From Pseudomonas viridiflava (GTDB taxonomy: Bacteria; Pseudomonadota; Gammaproteobacteria; Pseudomonadales; Pseudomonadaceae), in the NCBI RefSeq assembly GCF_900573885.1, contig NZ_UPSE01000198.1, positions 310,001-374,000 on the forward strand: a stretch of DNA of 64,000 nucleotides, written 5' to 3'. This document shows, in pieces, positions 18,655 through 27,830 of this stretch. Under the pieces are notes generated by a model that worked only from the letters and a program-made list of their open reading frames with translations, made no database searches and was not told where the DNA came from. Numbering within the stretch: position 1 is the first letter of the stretch; each line of letters opens with the position of its first letter. The position numbers were made by a program, and so were the translations under genes.

Positions 18655-19202
18655 AGCGGCGCCAGTCCTTGCAGACCGAGCAGCACGACGCCGATCAAGC
18701 CTGCGCCAATCAGCAACAGCGGTGCGCCGCGAAACGCTGCCGGCACGGCGTGGTGATCAACACGCGCGAGCAGATCGGCCAGAAGCTGCAGCGCCAGCCA
18801 GAACCCCAGGCCGCCGCCGATGCCTTGGGCGAGGGCGAACACGAAGGTTTTTGGCTCGGCCAGCAAGAGGCTCGCGAGCGCGGCGGCGCTGGAGACGAAC
18901 AAGGGCAAAGCTTCGCGAGCACGCTCGCTCCTACGGAAAACGGAAACCGCTAGCCAGGCGAGCGCGGCCAACAGTGGCACGTACAGAAACAAGCGCAGGA
19001 AATCGAGATTCAGCGGCAGCAACACGCCATGGAACAGCAGCCAGCCCAGCGGCGTGGCGAGGGCAATCAGCGCCGCGCTTATCCGCCCCAGCTTGGCCAT
19101 GCGCGCCGGGTGCGTACCCACGGCGTCGGCGCCAGCAGGCAGCAGCACCAGCAGGTTATTCACCAGGGCGGCGCCAAGCAGGGCGAGGAAAAAAGCGCTC
19201 AT
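18651..19202 (-). CDS. rnfA: Rnf-like complex membrane subunit A, cysteine-less
   Basis: 183-residue, highly hydrophobic protein with about six helices; [11 protein letters not shown] and [16 protein letters not shown] match RnfA/RsxA signatures. It contains no cysteine at all, whereas RnfA normally supplies two ligands (in GLCPF and TTNCAV contexts) to the membrane-embedded [2Fe-2S] cluster; here the sites read PAGADAV and FVSSAAA. Residues about 90-98 are encoded by a REP palindrome (18910-18934). First gene of the rnfABDGE-nth unit, 68 bp after the DUF4349 stop region on the opposite end. Divergent for the family but with an intact frame. Confidence 0.8.
   Translation of the reverse strand: MSAFFLALLGAALVNNLLVLLPAGADAVGTHPARMAKLGRISAALIALATPLGWLLFHGVLLPLNLDFLRLFLYVPLLAALAWLAVSVFRRSERAREALPLFVSSAAALASLLLAEPKTFVFALAQGIGGGLGFWLALQLLADLLARVDHHAVPAAFRGAPLLLIGAGLIGVVLLGLQGLAPL
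18910..18934 (-). repeat. REP palindrome inside the rnfA coding sequence
   Basis: On the minus strand the 25 bases differ at one position from the intergenic REP at 36858. It starts GTAGGAGCGAGC and ends GCTCGCGAAGC. It is read in frame as RnfA residues 90-98 (RRSERAREA), in a loop between membrane segments. Confidence 0.85.
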
Positions 19203-19270
19203 TGCGTGCGGGTGTCGTTGTGTTGCCAGAGAGGGGCGCCATTATCGGGGATGGCGCCAGCTCGGTACAG

Positions 19271-20065
19271 CTACGCGTGGCTCTTGCGCCGCGTCACTTT
19301 GCGCCACAACCAGCGCACCAGCAGCGCCAACGGGAACAGCACGATCAGGAAGGGAATGCTGTAGCCCAGCACTTCCAACGCTTTGGTGGTGCCGTCGGTG
19401 GCGTTGTCGAGCAGGTCGCCGAAGGCGTCGCCGATGCGGCTGAAGCGGCCGGGCCGTTGTTCTTCACTACTGAAGTTGAGCGTGAGCAGGTTGGTGTTGA
19501 TACGCCGTTGCTGCTGCGCCGCTTCCTGAGAGGTGGCGTCCAGTTGCACCTGCACCTCGGCCATTTCCCGGGCGAGGGCGAGCATGTCGCTGACGCTGAG
19601 GTCTTTGCGGTCCTGGAATTGTTCGAGGGTTTTGTATTGGCGTTGCAGGCGCTCGCGTACCTGGTTGTTGTCGGAGACGGCCTGGGCGAGGTCTTCGGCA
19701 TGGGTTTGCCGACTGAGCAGTTTGCCGCCATCGCCGGCCAGGGCTACCAGCGGTTCAACGCCTTCGGGAACGATGCGAACGCGCAGGCTGCCCGCACGGT
19801 AGTTGCTGTCGCCTTGCTCGATGCCGAGCAGGTCGCAGGCGCCAAAGCGGCCACTGGTGCAGGCCTGGCGCGTGTCGGTCAGACGCTGGGCAATAACTGC
19901 TTTGTCCAGCTCGATGCCAACCGAGTGTTCATAAGCCAGAAACGCACCCGCCTGGGCCTTTTCCCCCATGAAACCCGCAGCGCCCGTGGCGTCGCTGCCT
20001 TTGGAAGACGAGTCGCAACCCGTCAGTGCCAGCAGCACAAGTGGAACTATCCAGGTGAGTTTCAT
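19271..20065 (-). CDS. DUF4349-domain lipoprotein
   Basis: 264 residues. Signal peptide with lipobox LLALTGC (Cys17) indicates a lipoprotein. A DUF4349-type body follows: a strand-rich part, a helical coiled-coil region near residues 125-190 (RLQRQYKTLEQFQDRKDLS, then QLDATSQEAAQQQ), and a C-terminal transmembrane helix near 232-255 followed by a basic tail WRKVTRRKS. The combination of lipid anchor and C-terminal helix is typical for the family. Role unknown. It lies between metG and rnfA on the same strand, 61 bp from metG. Confidence 0.8.
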   Translation of the reverse strand: MKLTWIVPLVLLALTGCDSSSKGSDATGAAGFMGEKAQAGAFLAYEHSVGIELDKAVIAQRLTDTRQACTSGRFGACDLLGIEQGDSNYRAGSLRVRIVPEGVEPLVALAGDGGKLLSRQTHAEDLAQAVSDNNQVRERLQRQYKTLEQFQDRKDLSVSDMLALAREMAEVQVQLDATSQEAAQQQRRINTNLLTLNFSSEEQRPGRFSRIGDAFGDLLDNATDGTTKALEVLGYSIPFLIVLFPLALLVRWLWRKVTRRKSHA

Positions 20066-20126
20066 CGTCGCTTCCTTGCAGGAATAAAAAACGGGGCTGA
20101 TCGCTCAGCCCCGCCAGATACCACGG

Positions 20127-22172
20127 TTACTTGACGCGCTGACCCGGCTTGGCGCCGCTGTCCGGGCTGAGCAGGTAGATTTCCTCGCCGCCTGGGCCGG
20201 CGGCCAGCACCATGCCTTCGGACACGCCGAATTTCATCTTGCGTGCCGCCAGGTTGGCCACGTAGAGGGTCAGGCGACCTTCCAGTTTGCTTGGGTCCGG
20301 GTAGGCGCTTTTGATGCCGGAGAACACGTTGCGCTTGGCATCGCCAATGTCGAGGGTCAGGCGCAGCAGCTTGTCGGCGCCTTCAACGAATTCGCATTTT
20401 TCGATCAGGGCAATGCGCAGGTCGACGGCGGCGAAGGCGTCAAATCCGATTTCAGCCGCCAGCGGGTCTTTGCTCAGTTCGCCATTGCCAGCGGCAGCGG
20501 GTGCAGCGGCTTCGCTGCTGGCCAGGTCTTCTTTCGAGGCGTCGGTCATGGCTTCCACGGCTTTGGGGTCGATGCGGGTGAGCAGGGGCTGGAACGCGTT
20601 GAGCTGATGGTTGGCCAGCAGCGTTTTGTGGTCGTCCCAGGTCAGCGGCGGCACGTTGAGGAAGGCTTCGGCATCGCGCGCCAGGGTCGGCAGCACGGGC
20701 TTGAGCAGAATCACCAACTGGCGGAACAGGTTGATGCCCAGGGCACACACGGCCTGCACTTCGTCTTGCTTGCCTTCCTGTTTGGCCAGTGCCCACGGCG
20801 CTTTGTCGGCAATCCAGGCGTTGGCGCGGTCGGCCAGTGCCATGGTTTCGCGCATGGCGCGGGCGAAGTCGCGCGCTTCGTAGGCTTCGGCAATGCTTGG
20901 CGTGGCGGCCAGGAAGGCATCGGTCAGTTCCGGCGCGGCGTTGGTTTCGACCAACACGCCGCCGTTGCCTTTGTGAATAAAGCCTGCGCAGCGGCTGGCG
21001 ATGTTCACCACTTTGCCGACCAGGTCAGAGTTGACCTTTTGCACAAAGTCTTCGAGGTTCAGGTCGAGATCATCCACGCCACGGCTGAGCTTGGCCGCGT
21101 AGTAGTAGCGCAGGTATTCCGGCGACAGGTGATCGAGGTAAGTGCGCGCCTTGATAAAGGTGCCGCGCGATTTCGACATTTTCTGGCCGTTAACGGTCAG
21201 GTAGCCGTGCACGTTGATGCCGGTCGGCTTGCGGTAGCCGGCGCCTTCGAGCATGGCCGGCCAGAACAGGGCGTGGAAATTGACGATGTCTTTGCCGATG
21301 AAGTGGTACAGCTCGGTGGTCGAATCCTTGTTCCAGAAGGCGTCGAAATCCAGTTCCGGCGTGCGGTCGCACAGGTTCTTGAAGCTGGCCATGTAGCCAA
21401 TCGGCGCATCGAGCCACACGTAGAAATACTTGCCCGGCTCGTCCGGAATCTCGAAGCCGAAATACGGTGCATCGCGGGAAATGTCCCACTCCTGCAGGCC
21501 GGAATCCAGCCACTCGGCCAGCTTGTTGGCGACCGCGTCGTGCAAGGTGCCGCTGCGGGTCCAGCTTTGCAGCATGGCCTGGAACTCAGGCAGCTTGAAG
21601 AAGAAGTGCTTGGAATCCTTCAGTACCGGCACGGCGCCGGAAATGGCCGAGCGCGGGTTTTTCAATTCGGTGGGCGCGTAAGTGGCGCCGCATTTTTCGC
21701 AGTTGTCGCCGTACTGGTCTTCGGTGCCGCATTTCGGGCAGGTGCCCTTGATGAAGCGGTCGGCCAGGAACATGCCTTTTTCCGGGTCGAAGTACTGGGT
21801 GACCGAACGGGTGGCGATGTGGCCTTTGTCGCGCAGCGCCAGGTAAATCGAAGTCGACAGCGCGCGGTTTTCTTCCGAGTGGGTGGAGTGGAAGTTGTCG
21901 AAATTCACCAGAAACGCGGCGAAGTCGGCGCTGTGCTCGGCTTTAACGTTGTCGATCAGTTGCTGCGCGGTGATGCCTTCTTTCTCGGCGCGCAACATGA
22001 TGGCCGAGCCGTGGGCGTCGTCTGCGCAGACATAAATGCATTGATTGCCGCGGTGCTTCTGAAAGCGCACCCAGATATCGGTCTGGATGTACTCGAGCAT
22101 ATGGCCAAGGTGAATGGAACCGTTGGCATAGGGCAGGGCGCTGGTGACGAGGATTTTGCGGGGCTCGGACAT
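20127..22172 (-). CDS. metG: Methionyl-tRNA synthetase
   Basis: 681-residue class I synthetase. HIGH-type motif GSIHLGH, a zinc knuckle CPKCG...CEKCG (about residues 146-162), KMSKS in [12 protein letters not shown], and a C-terminal EMAP/OB-type tRNA-binding domain (about 575-681) that makes the dimeric form. Start chosen at 22172 ([18 protein letters not shown]); 13 extra residues to 22211 are unlikely to be translated. It is divergent from mrp, with 174 bp between the starts. Confidence 0.97.
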   Translation of the reverse strand: MSEPRKILVTSALPYANGSIHLGHMLEYIQTDIWVRFQKHRGNQCIYVCADDAHGSAIMLRAEKEGITAQQLIDNVKAEHSADFAAFLVNFDNFHSTHSEENRALSTSIYLALRDKGHIATRSVTQYFDPEKGMFLADRFIKGTCPKCGTEDQYGDNCEKCGATYAPTELKNPRSAISGAVPVLKDSKHFFFKLPEFQAMLQSWTRSGTLHDAVANKLAEWLDSGLQEWDISRDAPYFGFEIPDEPGKYFYVWLDAPIGYMASFKNLCDRTPELDFDAFWNKDSTTELYHFIGKDIVNFHALFWPAMLEGAGYRKPTGINVHGYLTVNGQKMSKSRGTFIKARTYLDHLSPEYLRYYYAAKLSRGVDDLDLNLEDFVQKVNSDLVGKVVNIASRCAGFIHKGNGGVLVETNAAPELTDAFLAATPSIAEAYEARDFARAMRETMALADRANAWIADKAPWALAKQEGKQDEVQAVCALGINLFRQLVILLKPVLPTLARDAEAFLNVPPLTWDDHKTLLANHQLNAFQPLLTRIDPKAVEAMTDASKEDLASSEAAAPAAAGNGELSKDPLAAEIGFDAFAAVDLRIALIEKCEFVEGADKLLRLTLDIGDAKRNVFSGIKSAYPDPSKLEGRLTLYVANLAARKMKFGVSEGMVLAAGPGGEEIYLLSPDSGAKPGQRVK

Positions 22173-22346
22173 GGTAATCGGCTGCACTGGCATTACGAGG
22201 GAAGTCGGCAACTATAAAGGGGCGGGGGAATTTTTTCATCCGTGGCGGGTTGTTGGGCTTCCCTGCGCTCAACCCAACCGCACAAAACCCGATTCCCCTG
22301 GAGTAAGATGCCCGCCTGTTTTGCTCAGTCTTTCGGAGTTGCCCCC

Positions 22347-23441
22347 ATGAGCACCGTTACCCGCCAGCTGGTCGAAGCGACCCTGCGCCAGTTTACTGAT
22401 CCCAACCTCAATCAAGACCCCGTCAGCGCCGGCTGCCTGCGCGATGTCAGCATCGACGGCGCCAAGGTGCGCGTGCGCCTGGAACTGGGTTATGCCGCCG
22501 ACCTGTTCAAGAACGGTTGGGCGCAAATGCTGCAGATGGCCCTGGAAAATGTCGACGGTATCGACAGCGCCACCGTGCAGATCGACACCCACATTGCCGC
22601 CCACAAAGCCCAGGCTCAGGTGCCCGGTCTGGCCAATGTGAAAAACGTGATTGCCGTGGCCTCGGGCAAAGGCGGGGTGGGCAAGTCCACCACCGCTGCC
22701 AACCTGGCGCTGGCACTGGCGCGTGAAGGCGCCAAGGTCGGCATTCTGGATGCCGATATCTACGGCCCCAGCCAAGGCATCATGTTTGGCATTCCTGAGG
22801 GCACCCGCCCGCAGGTGAAAGAGCAGAAGTGGTTTGTGCCGATCAAGGCTCACGGCGTTGAAGTGATGTCCATGGCCTTTCTCACCGACGACAACACGCC
22901 GATGGTCTGGCGCGGTCCGATGGTGTCCGGTGCCTTGCTGCAACTGGTCACGCAGACCGCCTGGGGCGACCTGGATTATTTGGTCGTCGACATGCCGCCC
23001 GGCACCGGCGACATCCAGCTGACCCTGGCGCAGAAAGTGCCCGTGGCCGGCGCCGTGATCGTCACCACGCCGCAAGACCTGGCCCTGCTCGACGCCCGCA
23101 AAGGCGTGGAAATGTTCCGCAAAGTGAACATTCCGGTGCTTGGCGTGGTGGAAAACATGGCCGTGCACATCTGCTCCAACTGCGGCCATGCCGAGCACCT
23201 GTTTGGCGAGGGCGGCGGCGAGAAACTGGCGGCGCAGTACGACGTCGATCTGCTCGCTTCCATGCCGCTGTCCATGGCCATTCGCATGCAATCGGACGGC
23301 GGCAAACCCACCGCCATCGCCGACCCGGAAAGCCAGATCGCCATGCTCTATCAGGAAGTCGCCCGCGCCGTTGGCGCGCGCATCGCTCAAAGCGGGCAGA
23401 GCGCGCCGGGTATGCCGAATATCGTGATTTCTGATGATTGA
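22347..23441 (+). CDS. apbC: Mrp/ApbC-family iron-sulfur carrier ATPase
   Basis: 364 residues: an N-terminal MIP18-like domain (1-90) and a P-loop ATPase of the Mrp/NBP35 type with the deviant Walker A GKGGVGKST, DADIYGPSQG switch, DMPPGTGD and the C-terminal ICSNCGH CxxC that binds a labile [4Fe-4S] cluster for delivery. Start at 22347 is preceded by CGGAGTT; the longer frame lacks similarity. Divergent from metG, an arrangement common in gamma-proteobacteria. Followed by a REP pair, not by an obvious terminator. Confidence 0.95.
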   Translation: MSTVTRQLVEATLRQFTDPNLNQDPVSAGCLRDVSIDGAKVRVRLELGYAADLFKNGWAQMLQMALENVDGIDSATVQIDTHIAAHKAQAQVPGLANVKNVIAVASGKGGVGKSTTAANLALALAREGAKVGILDADIYGPSQGIMFGIPEGTRPQVKEQKWFVPIKAHGVEVMSMAFLTDDNTPMVWRGPMVSGALLQLVTQTAWGDLDYLVVDMPPGTGDIQLTLAQKVPVAGAVIVTTPQDLALLDARKGVEMFRKVNIPVLGVVENMAVHICSNCGHAEHLFGEGGGEKLAAQYDVDLLASMPLSMAIRMQSDGGKPTAIADPESQIAMLYQEVARAVGARIAQSGQSAPGMPNIVISDD

Positions 23442-23478
23442 GCGTCGAGCGGCCGGATTCACCCCCACCCTAGACCCT

Positions 23479-23564
23479 GTAGGAGCGACTTCAGTCGCGA
23501 TTCCTGGAAAATGTGGCCTGGCGTGAGACCGCGTAACGGCCATCGCGACTAAAGTCGCTCCCAC
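23479..23564. repeat. Inverted pair of REP palindromes
   Basis: GTAGGAGCGACTTCAGTCGC (23479-23498) and its inverted relative ending GACTAAAGTCGCTCCCAC (23547-23564), separated by about 40 bp. Located between mrp and dcd. Confidence 0.85.
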
Positions 23565-23682
23565 AGTTCCGGCACCGGCCAGCGTGCCGGATTGCCGCTT
23601 CAGGTCGCGCCCCTTTGAACCTCGCCGTGGCTCCCGGTAAGATGCCCACACTTTTTCACCTCGCTATTCAGGACACCTCGCC

Positions 23683-24249
23683 ATGAGCATCAAATCGGAT
23701 AAGTGGATTCGCCGCATGGCCCAGGAGCACGGCATGATCGAGCCCTTTGTGGAGCGTCAGGTGCGGGCCGAAGGCGCTAACGCGCTGATCTCCTACGGGG
23801 TGTCCAGCTACGGTTACGACGTACGCTGCGCCGACGAATTCAAGGTGTTCACCAACATCAACTCGGCCACCGTCGACCCGAAGAACTTTGATGAAAAGAG
23901 CTTTGTCGACGTCAAGAGTGATGTCTGCATCATTCCGCCGAACTCCTTCGCCCTGGCGCGCACCGTTGAGTTCTTCCGCATCCCGCGTGACGTGCTGACC
24001 ATCTGCCTGGGCAAAAGCACCTACGCGCGCTGCGGCATCATCGTCAACGTCACGCCGCTGGAACCGGAGTGGGAAGGCCACGTAACGCTGGAGTTCTCCA
24101 ACACCACCACCTTGCCGGCGAAGATTTACGCCAACGAAGGCGTGGCGCAGATGCTTTTCCTGCAATCGGATGAAGCGTGCGAAGTGTCGTACAAAGACCG
24201 TGGCGGTAAATACCAAGGCCAGTTGGGCGTGACCTTGCCTAAGGCTTGA
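23683..24249 (+). CDS. dcd: dCTP deaminase
   Basis: 188-residue homotrimeric enzyme converting dCTP to dUTP for thymidylate synthesis. Conserved [13 protein letters not shown], the [11 protein letters not shown] active-site segment, [19 protein letters not shown] with the catalytic glutamate, and the C-terminal [11 protein letters not shown] clamp are complete. Length equals the Pseudomonas standard. Monocistronic, with a REP doublet upstream and a strong bidirectional terminator downstream. Confidence 0.97.
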   Translation: MSIKSDKWIRRMAQEHGMIEPFVERQVRAEGANALISYGVSSYGYDVRCADEFKVFTNINSATVDPKNFDEKSFVDVKSDVCIIPPNSFALARTVEFFRIPRDVLTICLGKSTYARCGIIVNVTPLEPEWEGHVTLEFSNTTTLPAKIYANEGVAQMLFLQSDEACEVSYKDRGGKYQGQLGVTLPKA

Positions 24250-24260
24250 GTCGTTTCAGC

Positions 24261-24297
24261 CAATAAAAAACCGGGCCCTATGCCCGGTTTTTTATTG
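24261..24297. terminator. Bidirectional terminator between dcd and aotP
   Basis: Perfect 16-bp stem CAATAAAAAACCGGGC (24261-24276) and GCCCGGTTTTTTATTG (24282-24297), loop CCTAT, 12 bp after the dcd stop. A/T flanks serve both convergent transcripts. Confidence 0.9.
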
Positions 24298-24315
24298 GGT
24301 CGAGATGTTCGTTTG

Positions 24316-24386
24316 CAGGAATCGAGGCTGAAGCCTCTCCCACAGAGATCGTGGCCTTGTGGGAGAGGCTTCAGCCTCGATTCCTG
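24316..24386. repeat. 29-bp perfect inverted repeat (REP-like)
   Basis: Arms 24316-24344 and 24358-24386 are perfectly complementary over 29 bp, with core GAGGCTGAAGCCTC and a 13-bp spacer. Related in form to the Pseudomonas REP doublets but with a different core. Directly downstream of aotP, it may also protect the 3' end of that message. Confidence 0.85.
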
Positions 24387-24393
24387 GAAAAGA

Positions 24394-25158
24394 CTATTTC
24401 AAATTCCCGCTCAAAAACTGCCGCAACCGCTCGCTCTGCGGGTTATCCAGCACGTCCTTCGGTGCGCCTTGTTCTTCGATTTTGCCTTGGTGCAGAAACA
24501 CCACCTGGCTCGCCACCTGACGGGCGAAGCCCATTTCGTGGGTGACCAGAATCATGGTGCGGCCTTCTTCGGCGAGGGACTGAATCACCTTCAGCACTTC
24601 ACCCACCAGCTCCGGGTCGAGGGCGGAGGTGGGTTCGTCGAACAGCATGATTTCCGGTTCCATGGCCAGCGCCCGGGCTATCGCTACGCGCTGTTGCTGG
24701 CCGCCGGAGAGAAATGCCGGGTACTGGCTGGCAACACGCTCCGGTAAACCGACTTTCTCCAGATAACGCCGCGCGCGGGTTTCCGCTTCTTCCTTGCTCA
24801 CGCCCAGCACCCGCCGTGGCGCCATGGTGATGTTTTCCAGCACCGTCATGTGGCTCCACAGGTTGAAGTGCTGAAACACCATGGCCAGGCGGCAGCGCAG
24901 GCGCTGCAGTTCATCTTCGTTGGCGACGCGCATGCCGCCACGGTCGCTGACCATGCGTACTTGCTCGCCGTCCAGGCTCATGGCGCCGTCGTTGGGTTGT
25001 TCGAGGAAGTTGATGCAGCGCAGAAACGTGCTCTTGCCCGAGCCGCTGGCGCCGATCAGGCAGATCACGTCGCCACTTGCGGCCTTCAGCGACACGCCTT
25101 TGAGCACTTCATTGTCGCCATAGCTTTTATGCAGGCCATCAATGGTCAGTTTGTACAT
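24394..25158 (-). CDS. aotP: Arginine/ornithine ABC transporter ATP-binding protein
   Basis: 254-residue polar amino-acid importer ATPase (HisP type). Walker A GASGSGKST, signature [15 protein letters not shown], Walker B IMLFDEPTSALDPE and the switch histidine in MILVTHEMGF are all visible. Start placed at 25158 (MYKLTIDGLHKSYGD), 14 bp after the preceding gene; the longer frame is unlikely. Last gene of a five-gene operon arranged as aotJQMOP. The specificity is inferred from operon order (especially the AotO-like gene). Confidence 0.88.
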   Translation of the reverse strand: MYKLTIDGLHKSYGDNEVLKGVSLKAASGDVICLIGASGSGKSTFLRCINFLEQPNDGAMSLDGEQVRMVSDRGGMRVANEDELQRLRCRLAMVFQHFNLWSHMTVLENITMAPRRVLGVSKEEAETRARRYLEKVGLPERVASQYPAFLSGGQQQRVAIARALAMEPEIMLFDEPTSALDPELVGEVLKVIQSLAEEGRTMILVTHEMGFARQVASQVVFLHQGKIEEQGAPKDVLDNPQSERLRQFLSGNLK

Positions 25159-25171
25159 GGGCGAGGGGTCC

Positions 25172-26305
25172 TCAAGGCGAAAGTAGGTAGCCGCTGCGGT
25201 AGGCCTGGCTGCCGGCCACGTGGGCGATGGCCATGCCGGCCGTGGCCATGCGGCGCATCGAGCGGGCATAGAGCAGGCCCGCCGTGCGGCAATAAATGGG
25301 CGTGACGCTGTCGCTGATCGGGTCGATGACGTCGGCGATCTTGTCGCCGGCGGCCATCACCTGGCCGGGCGCGGCGCTGAATACCAGCAAGCCGCCCACC
25401 GGCGTGGTCACCGGCTCAACGCCGGCCAGCGGCGTTGCCGGTTGGCGCAGCGCGGGCAGGGCGGGTGCGTCGCCGGCCAGCACGCCGACGTGCGTCAGGT
25501 AATCGAGAATGGCCTGGCAATCGGCCGCCGCTTGCGCGTGGCTGACGTCCAGTACGCCGCGGTGTTCAACCGTCACGGCAATGGCGCCCTGGGCAATCGG
25601 GAAGCGATCAGCGAAGCGCTGTTGCATTTGCAGCCAGAACAGGCTGAAACCTTCGTCAAACGATTGCCCGCCGGAGTCACTGGCCAGCAGGCTGGCGTCG
25701 GCGCCGATGTAGCGCGACAGCGGCTCAACCCGCTCCCACGCTTCCGGCGTGGTGTACAGGTGCGCCACGGCTTCGAAGTCGCAGTGCAGGTCGAGCACCA
25801 CATCGGCCTGACAGGCCAGACGCTGCAAGGTCAGGCGTTGCGACTGCAATTGCGTGGCCGGCGTGGCGTGGGTAAGCGCCTGATGCAGGCTGGCGCGGAT
25901 CAGCTTCAGGTTGTGCGCAGCATCGTCGTTGAGCAGGGGCTCGACTTCATCGCCCACGTGCTGGCTGACATTGATAAACGCGCGGTTGAAGTTCTCGCGG
26001 GTTTCCAGCTCGTAGCGGCCCAGCGGCATATCCATCACCACCTGCGCCAGGCCGATGGGGTTGGCCACCGGCACCAGAATCACTTCACCGAGCAATTTCC
26101 CCGCGTTTTCCAGCTCGCTCAGGCGTTGTTTCAAGTGCCAGGCCACCAGCATGCCGGGCAATTCGTCGGCATGCAGCGAGGCTTGAATATAGGCGCTCGG
26201 CTGGCCCGGGTTCAGCTCGCTGGAGCCGAAATGAAAACTGTGAATCTGCCGCGCGGTGCCGGGCACCGGGGCGAGCAGTTCGTGCTGTTGATGACGCATG
26301 GGCAA
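25172..26305 (-). CDS. aotO: AotO-like metallopeptidase-family protein (succinylglutamate desuccinylase/aspartoacylase type)
   Basis: 377 residues of the M14/AstE-AspA fold. ASLHADELPG supplies the His and Glu zinc ligands (near residues 45-48) and VLDLHCD the third histidine; VTVEHRG holds the probable catalytic glutamate. The C-terminal ~80 residues are a small beta-rich domain. In P. aeruginosa the equivalent gene aotO lies in the arginine/ornithine uptake operon but is not needed for transport; its substrate is unknown. It sits between permease and ATPase genes with 3- and 13-bp gaps, so it is co-expressed with them. Confidence 0.83.
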   Translation of the reverse strand: MPMRHQQHELLAPVPGTARQIHSFHFGSSELNPGQPSAYIQASLHADELPGMLVAWHLKQRLSELENAGKLLGEVILVPVANPIGLAQVVMDMPLGRYELETRENFNRAFINVSQHVGDEVEPLLNDDAAHNLKLIRASLHQALTHATPATQLQSQRLTLQRLACQADVVLDLHCDFEAVAHLYTTPEAWERVEPLSRYIGADASLLASDSGGQSFDEGFSLFWLQMQQRFADRFPIAQGAIAVTVEHRGVLDVSHAQAAADCQAILDYLTHVGVLAGDAPALPALRQPATPLAGVEPVTTPVGGLLVFSAAPGQVMAAGDKIADVIDPISDSVTPIYCRTAGLLYARSMRRMATAGMAIAHVAGSQAYRSGYLLSP

Positions 26306-26308
26306 CCC

Positions 26309-27019
26309 TTAATGCGCAGGACCGAGGAAGGCCAGCCAGCGTTTTTCCGCCAGGCGAAACAGGCCGACCAGGGCGAAGGTGATGGCCAGGTAAATCAGCG
26401 CAGCAATGCCAAACGACTGGAACGTCATGAAGGTCGCCGAGTTGGCGTCCCGTGCCACTTTCAAAATGTCCGGCACGGTGGCGGTGAAGGCCACGGTGGT
26501 GGAATGCAGCATCAGAATCACTTCGTTGCTGTAGTACGGCAGCGAGCGGCGCAGCGCCGAGGGCATGATCACGTAGGCATACAGCTTCCAGCCGTTAAGC
26601 CCGTAAGCCTTGGCCGCTTCCACTTCGCCGTGGTTCATGCTGCGAATGGCACCGGCGAAAATCTCGGTGGTGTAGGCGCAGGTGTTCAGCGAGAACGCCA
26701 GAATCGTGCAGTTCATGGCGTCGCGGAAGAACGAGTCGAGCACCGGTACTTCACGCACCGCGGCAATGCTGTAGATGCCGGTGTAGCAAATCAGCAGCTG
26801 GATATACAGCGGTGTGCCACGGAACAGGTAGGTGTAAAACTGCACGGGCCAGCGCACCAGGCGCGAGGGCGAAACGCGGGCAATGGACAGCGGAATCGAG
26901 ACGATAAAACCGATGACAATCGAGGCGCTGAGCAGCCACATGGTCATGGCCAGCCCGGTGATGTTCACGCCATCGCTGTAGAGAAAAGGTTTCCAGTATT
27001 CCTGCAGTAACTCGATCAT
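26309..27019 (-). CDS. aotM: Arginine/ornithine ABC transporter permease
   Basis: 236-residue inner-membrane permease of the HisM type with five or so hydrophobic helices. The EAA loop is EAAKAYGLNGWKLYAYVIMPSALRRSLP, cited here as EAAKAYGLNG (about residues 128-137) with the downstream proline-rich end. Start overlaps the aotQ stop by ATGA, as is usual for permease pairs. It forms the membrane channel with AotQ. Confidence 0.88.
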   Translation of the reverse strand: MIELLQEYWKPFLYSDGVNITGLAMTMWLLSASIVIGFIVSIPLSIARVSPSRLVRWPVQFYTYLFRGTPLYIQLLICYTGIYSIAAVREVPVLDSFFRDAMNCTILAFSLNTCAYTTEIFAGAIRSMNHGEVEAAKAYGLNGWKLYAYVIMPSALRRSLPYYSNEVILMLHSTTVAFTATVPDILKVARDANSATFMTFQSFGIAALIYLAITFALVGLFRLAEKRWLAFLGPAH

Positions 27020-27744
27020 CGCACCGCCTCCCGCGCACCGGCCGCATAGCGCCGTTCGAGGCGTCGCAGTACAAAGTTCGAAGCGCTGGTAATGGCCAGA
27101 TAAATCAGCGCCGCCAGCACCAGAAAGTAGAACAGCTGATAGGTGCTTTTGCCGGCGTCCTGCGCGGCTTTCACCACGTCGGCCAGGCCGATGATCGACA
27201 CCAGCGCCGTGGCCTTGAGCATCACCATCCAGTTATTGCCAATACCCGGCAGGGCGAAGCGCATCATTTGCGGGAACACCACATAACGAAAGCGCTGGCC
27301 GCGTTTCAGACCATAGGCGGTGGCGGCTTCGATTTGCCCGCGCGGCACCGCGAGAATGGCGCCGCGGAAGGTCTCGGTGAAATAGGCACCGTAAATAAAG
27401 CCCAGGGTGATGACCCCGGCGGCGAAGGGATCGATCTCGATGTAATCCCACTCCATCGCGTCGGTGAACGACGACAGCCAGGTTTGCAGGCTGTAGAAAA
27501 TCAGCAGCATCAACACCAGATCGGGCACGCCGCGAATCAGCGTGGTGTAGAGCTGCGCCGGAATGCGCAGCGCGCGCACGTTCGACAGTTTGGCACTGGC
27601 GCCCAGCAGACCGAGCACAACGGCCACCAGCAGCGACAGCACCGATAATTTGATGGTCATCCAGGTGCCGAGCAGCAGCAGGGGGCCAAAGCCCTTCAAG
27701 CTGAACGCCGACAGGCCAAGAAATTGCAGCAGATTTTCAAACAT
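27016..27744 (-). CDS. aotQ: Arginine/ornithine ABC transporter permease
   Basis: 242-residue inner-membrane permease of the HisQ type. Hydrophobic helices and the EAA loop with AATAYGLKRGQRFRYVVFPQ identify the family. It precedes aotM and follows aotJ after an 86-bp gap with a hairpin, so the permease genes are probably expressed less than the binding protein. Confidence 0.88.
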   Translation of the reverse strand: MFENLLQFLGLSAFSLKGFGPLLLLGTWMTIKLSVLSLLVAVVLGLLGASAKLSNVRALRIPAQLYTTLIRGVPDLVLMLLIFYSLQTWLSSFTDAMEWDYIEIDPFAAGVITLGFIYGAYFTETFRGAILAVPRGQIEAATAYGLKRGQRFRYVVFPQMMRFALPGIGNNWMVMLKATALVSIIGLADVVKAAQDAGKSTYQLFYFLVLAALIYLAITSASNFVLRRLERRYAAGAREAVR

Positions 27745-27770
27745 GAGTAACGCTCATCGCTAAACAAAAC

Positions 27771-27794
27771 GCCCACCCGGTTGAGCGGGTGGGC
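27771..27794 (-). terminator. Intercistronic hairpin between aotJ and aotQ
   Basis: Stem GCCCACCCG (27771-27779) and CGGGTGGGC (27786-27794) with a 6-nt loop and no U-run. Such hairpins after periplasmic binding-protein genes usually stabilise the upstream message or attenuate the downstream genes. Confidence 0.65.
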
Positions 27795-27830
27795 GGTTAA
27801 CCGGGCCGTTATTGCGACGGCCCTGTCGGC

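Noticed and set aside
18654..18720. Upstream extension of rnfB that would restore a membrane anchor
   Set aside because: The region upstream codes for the end of rnfA; the rnfB ATG overlaps the rnfA stop and no further start is available.
20607..22217. 536-codon plus-strand open frame opposite metG
   Set aside because: Shadow of metG, no motifs.
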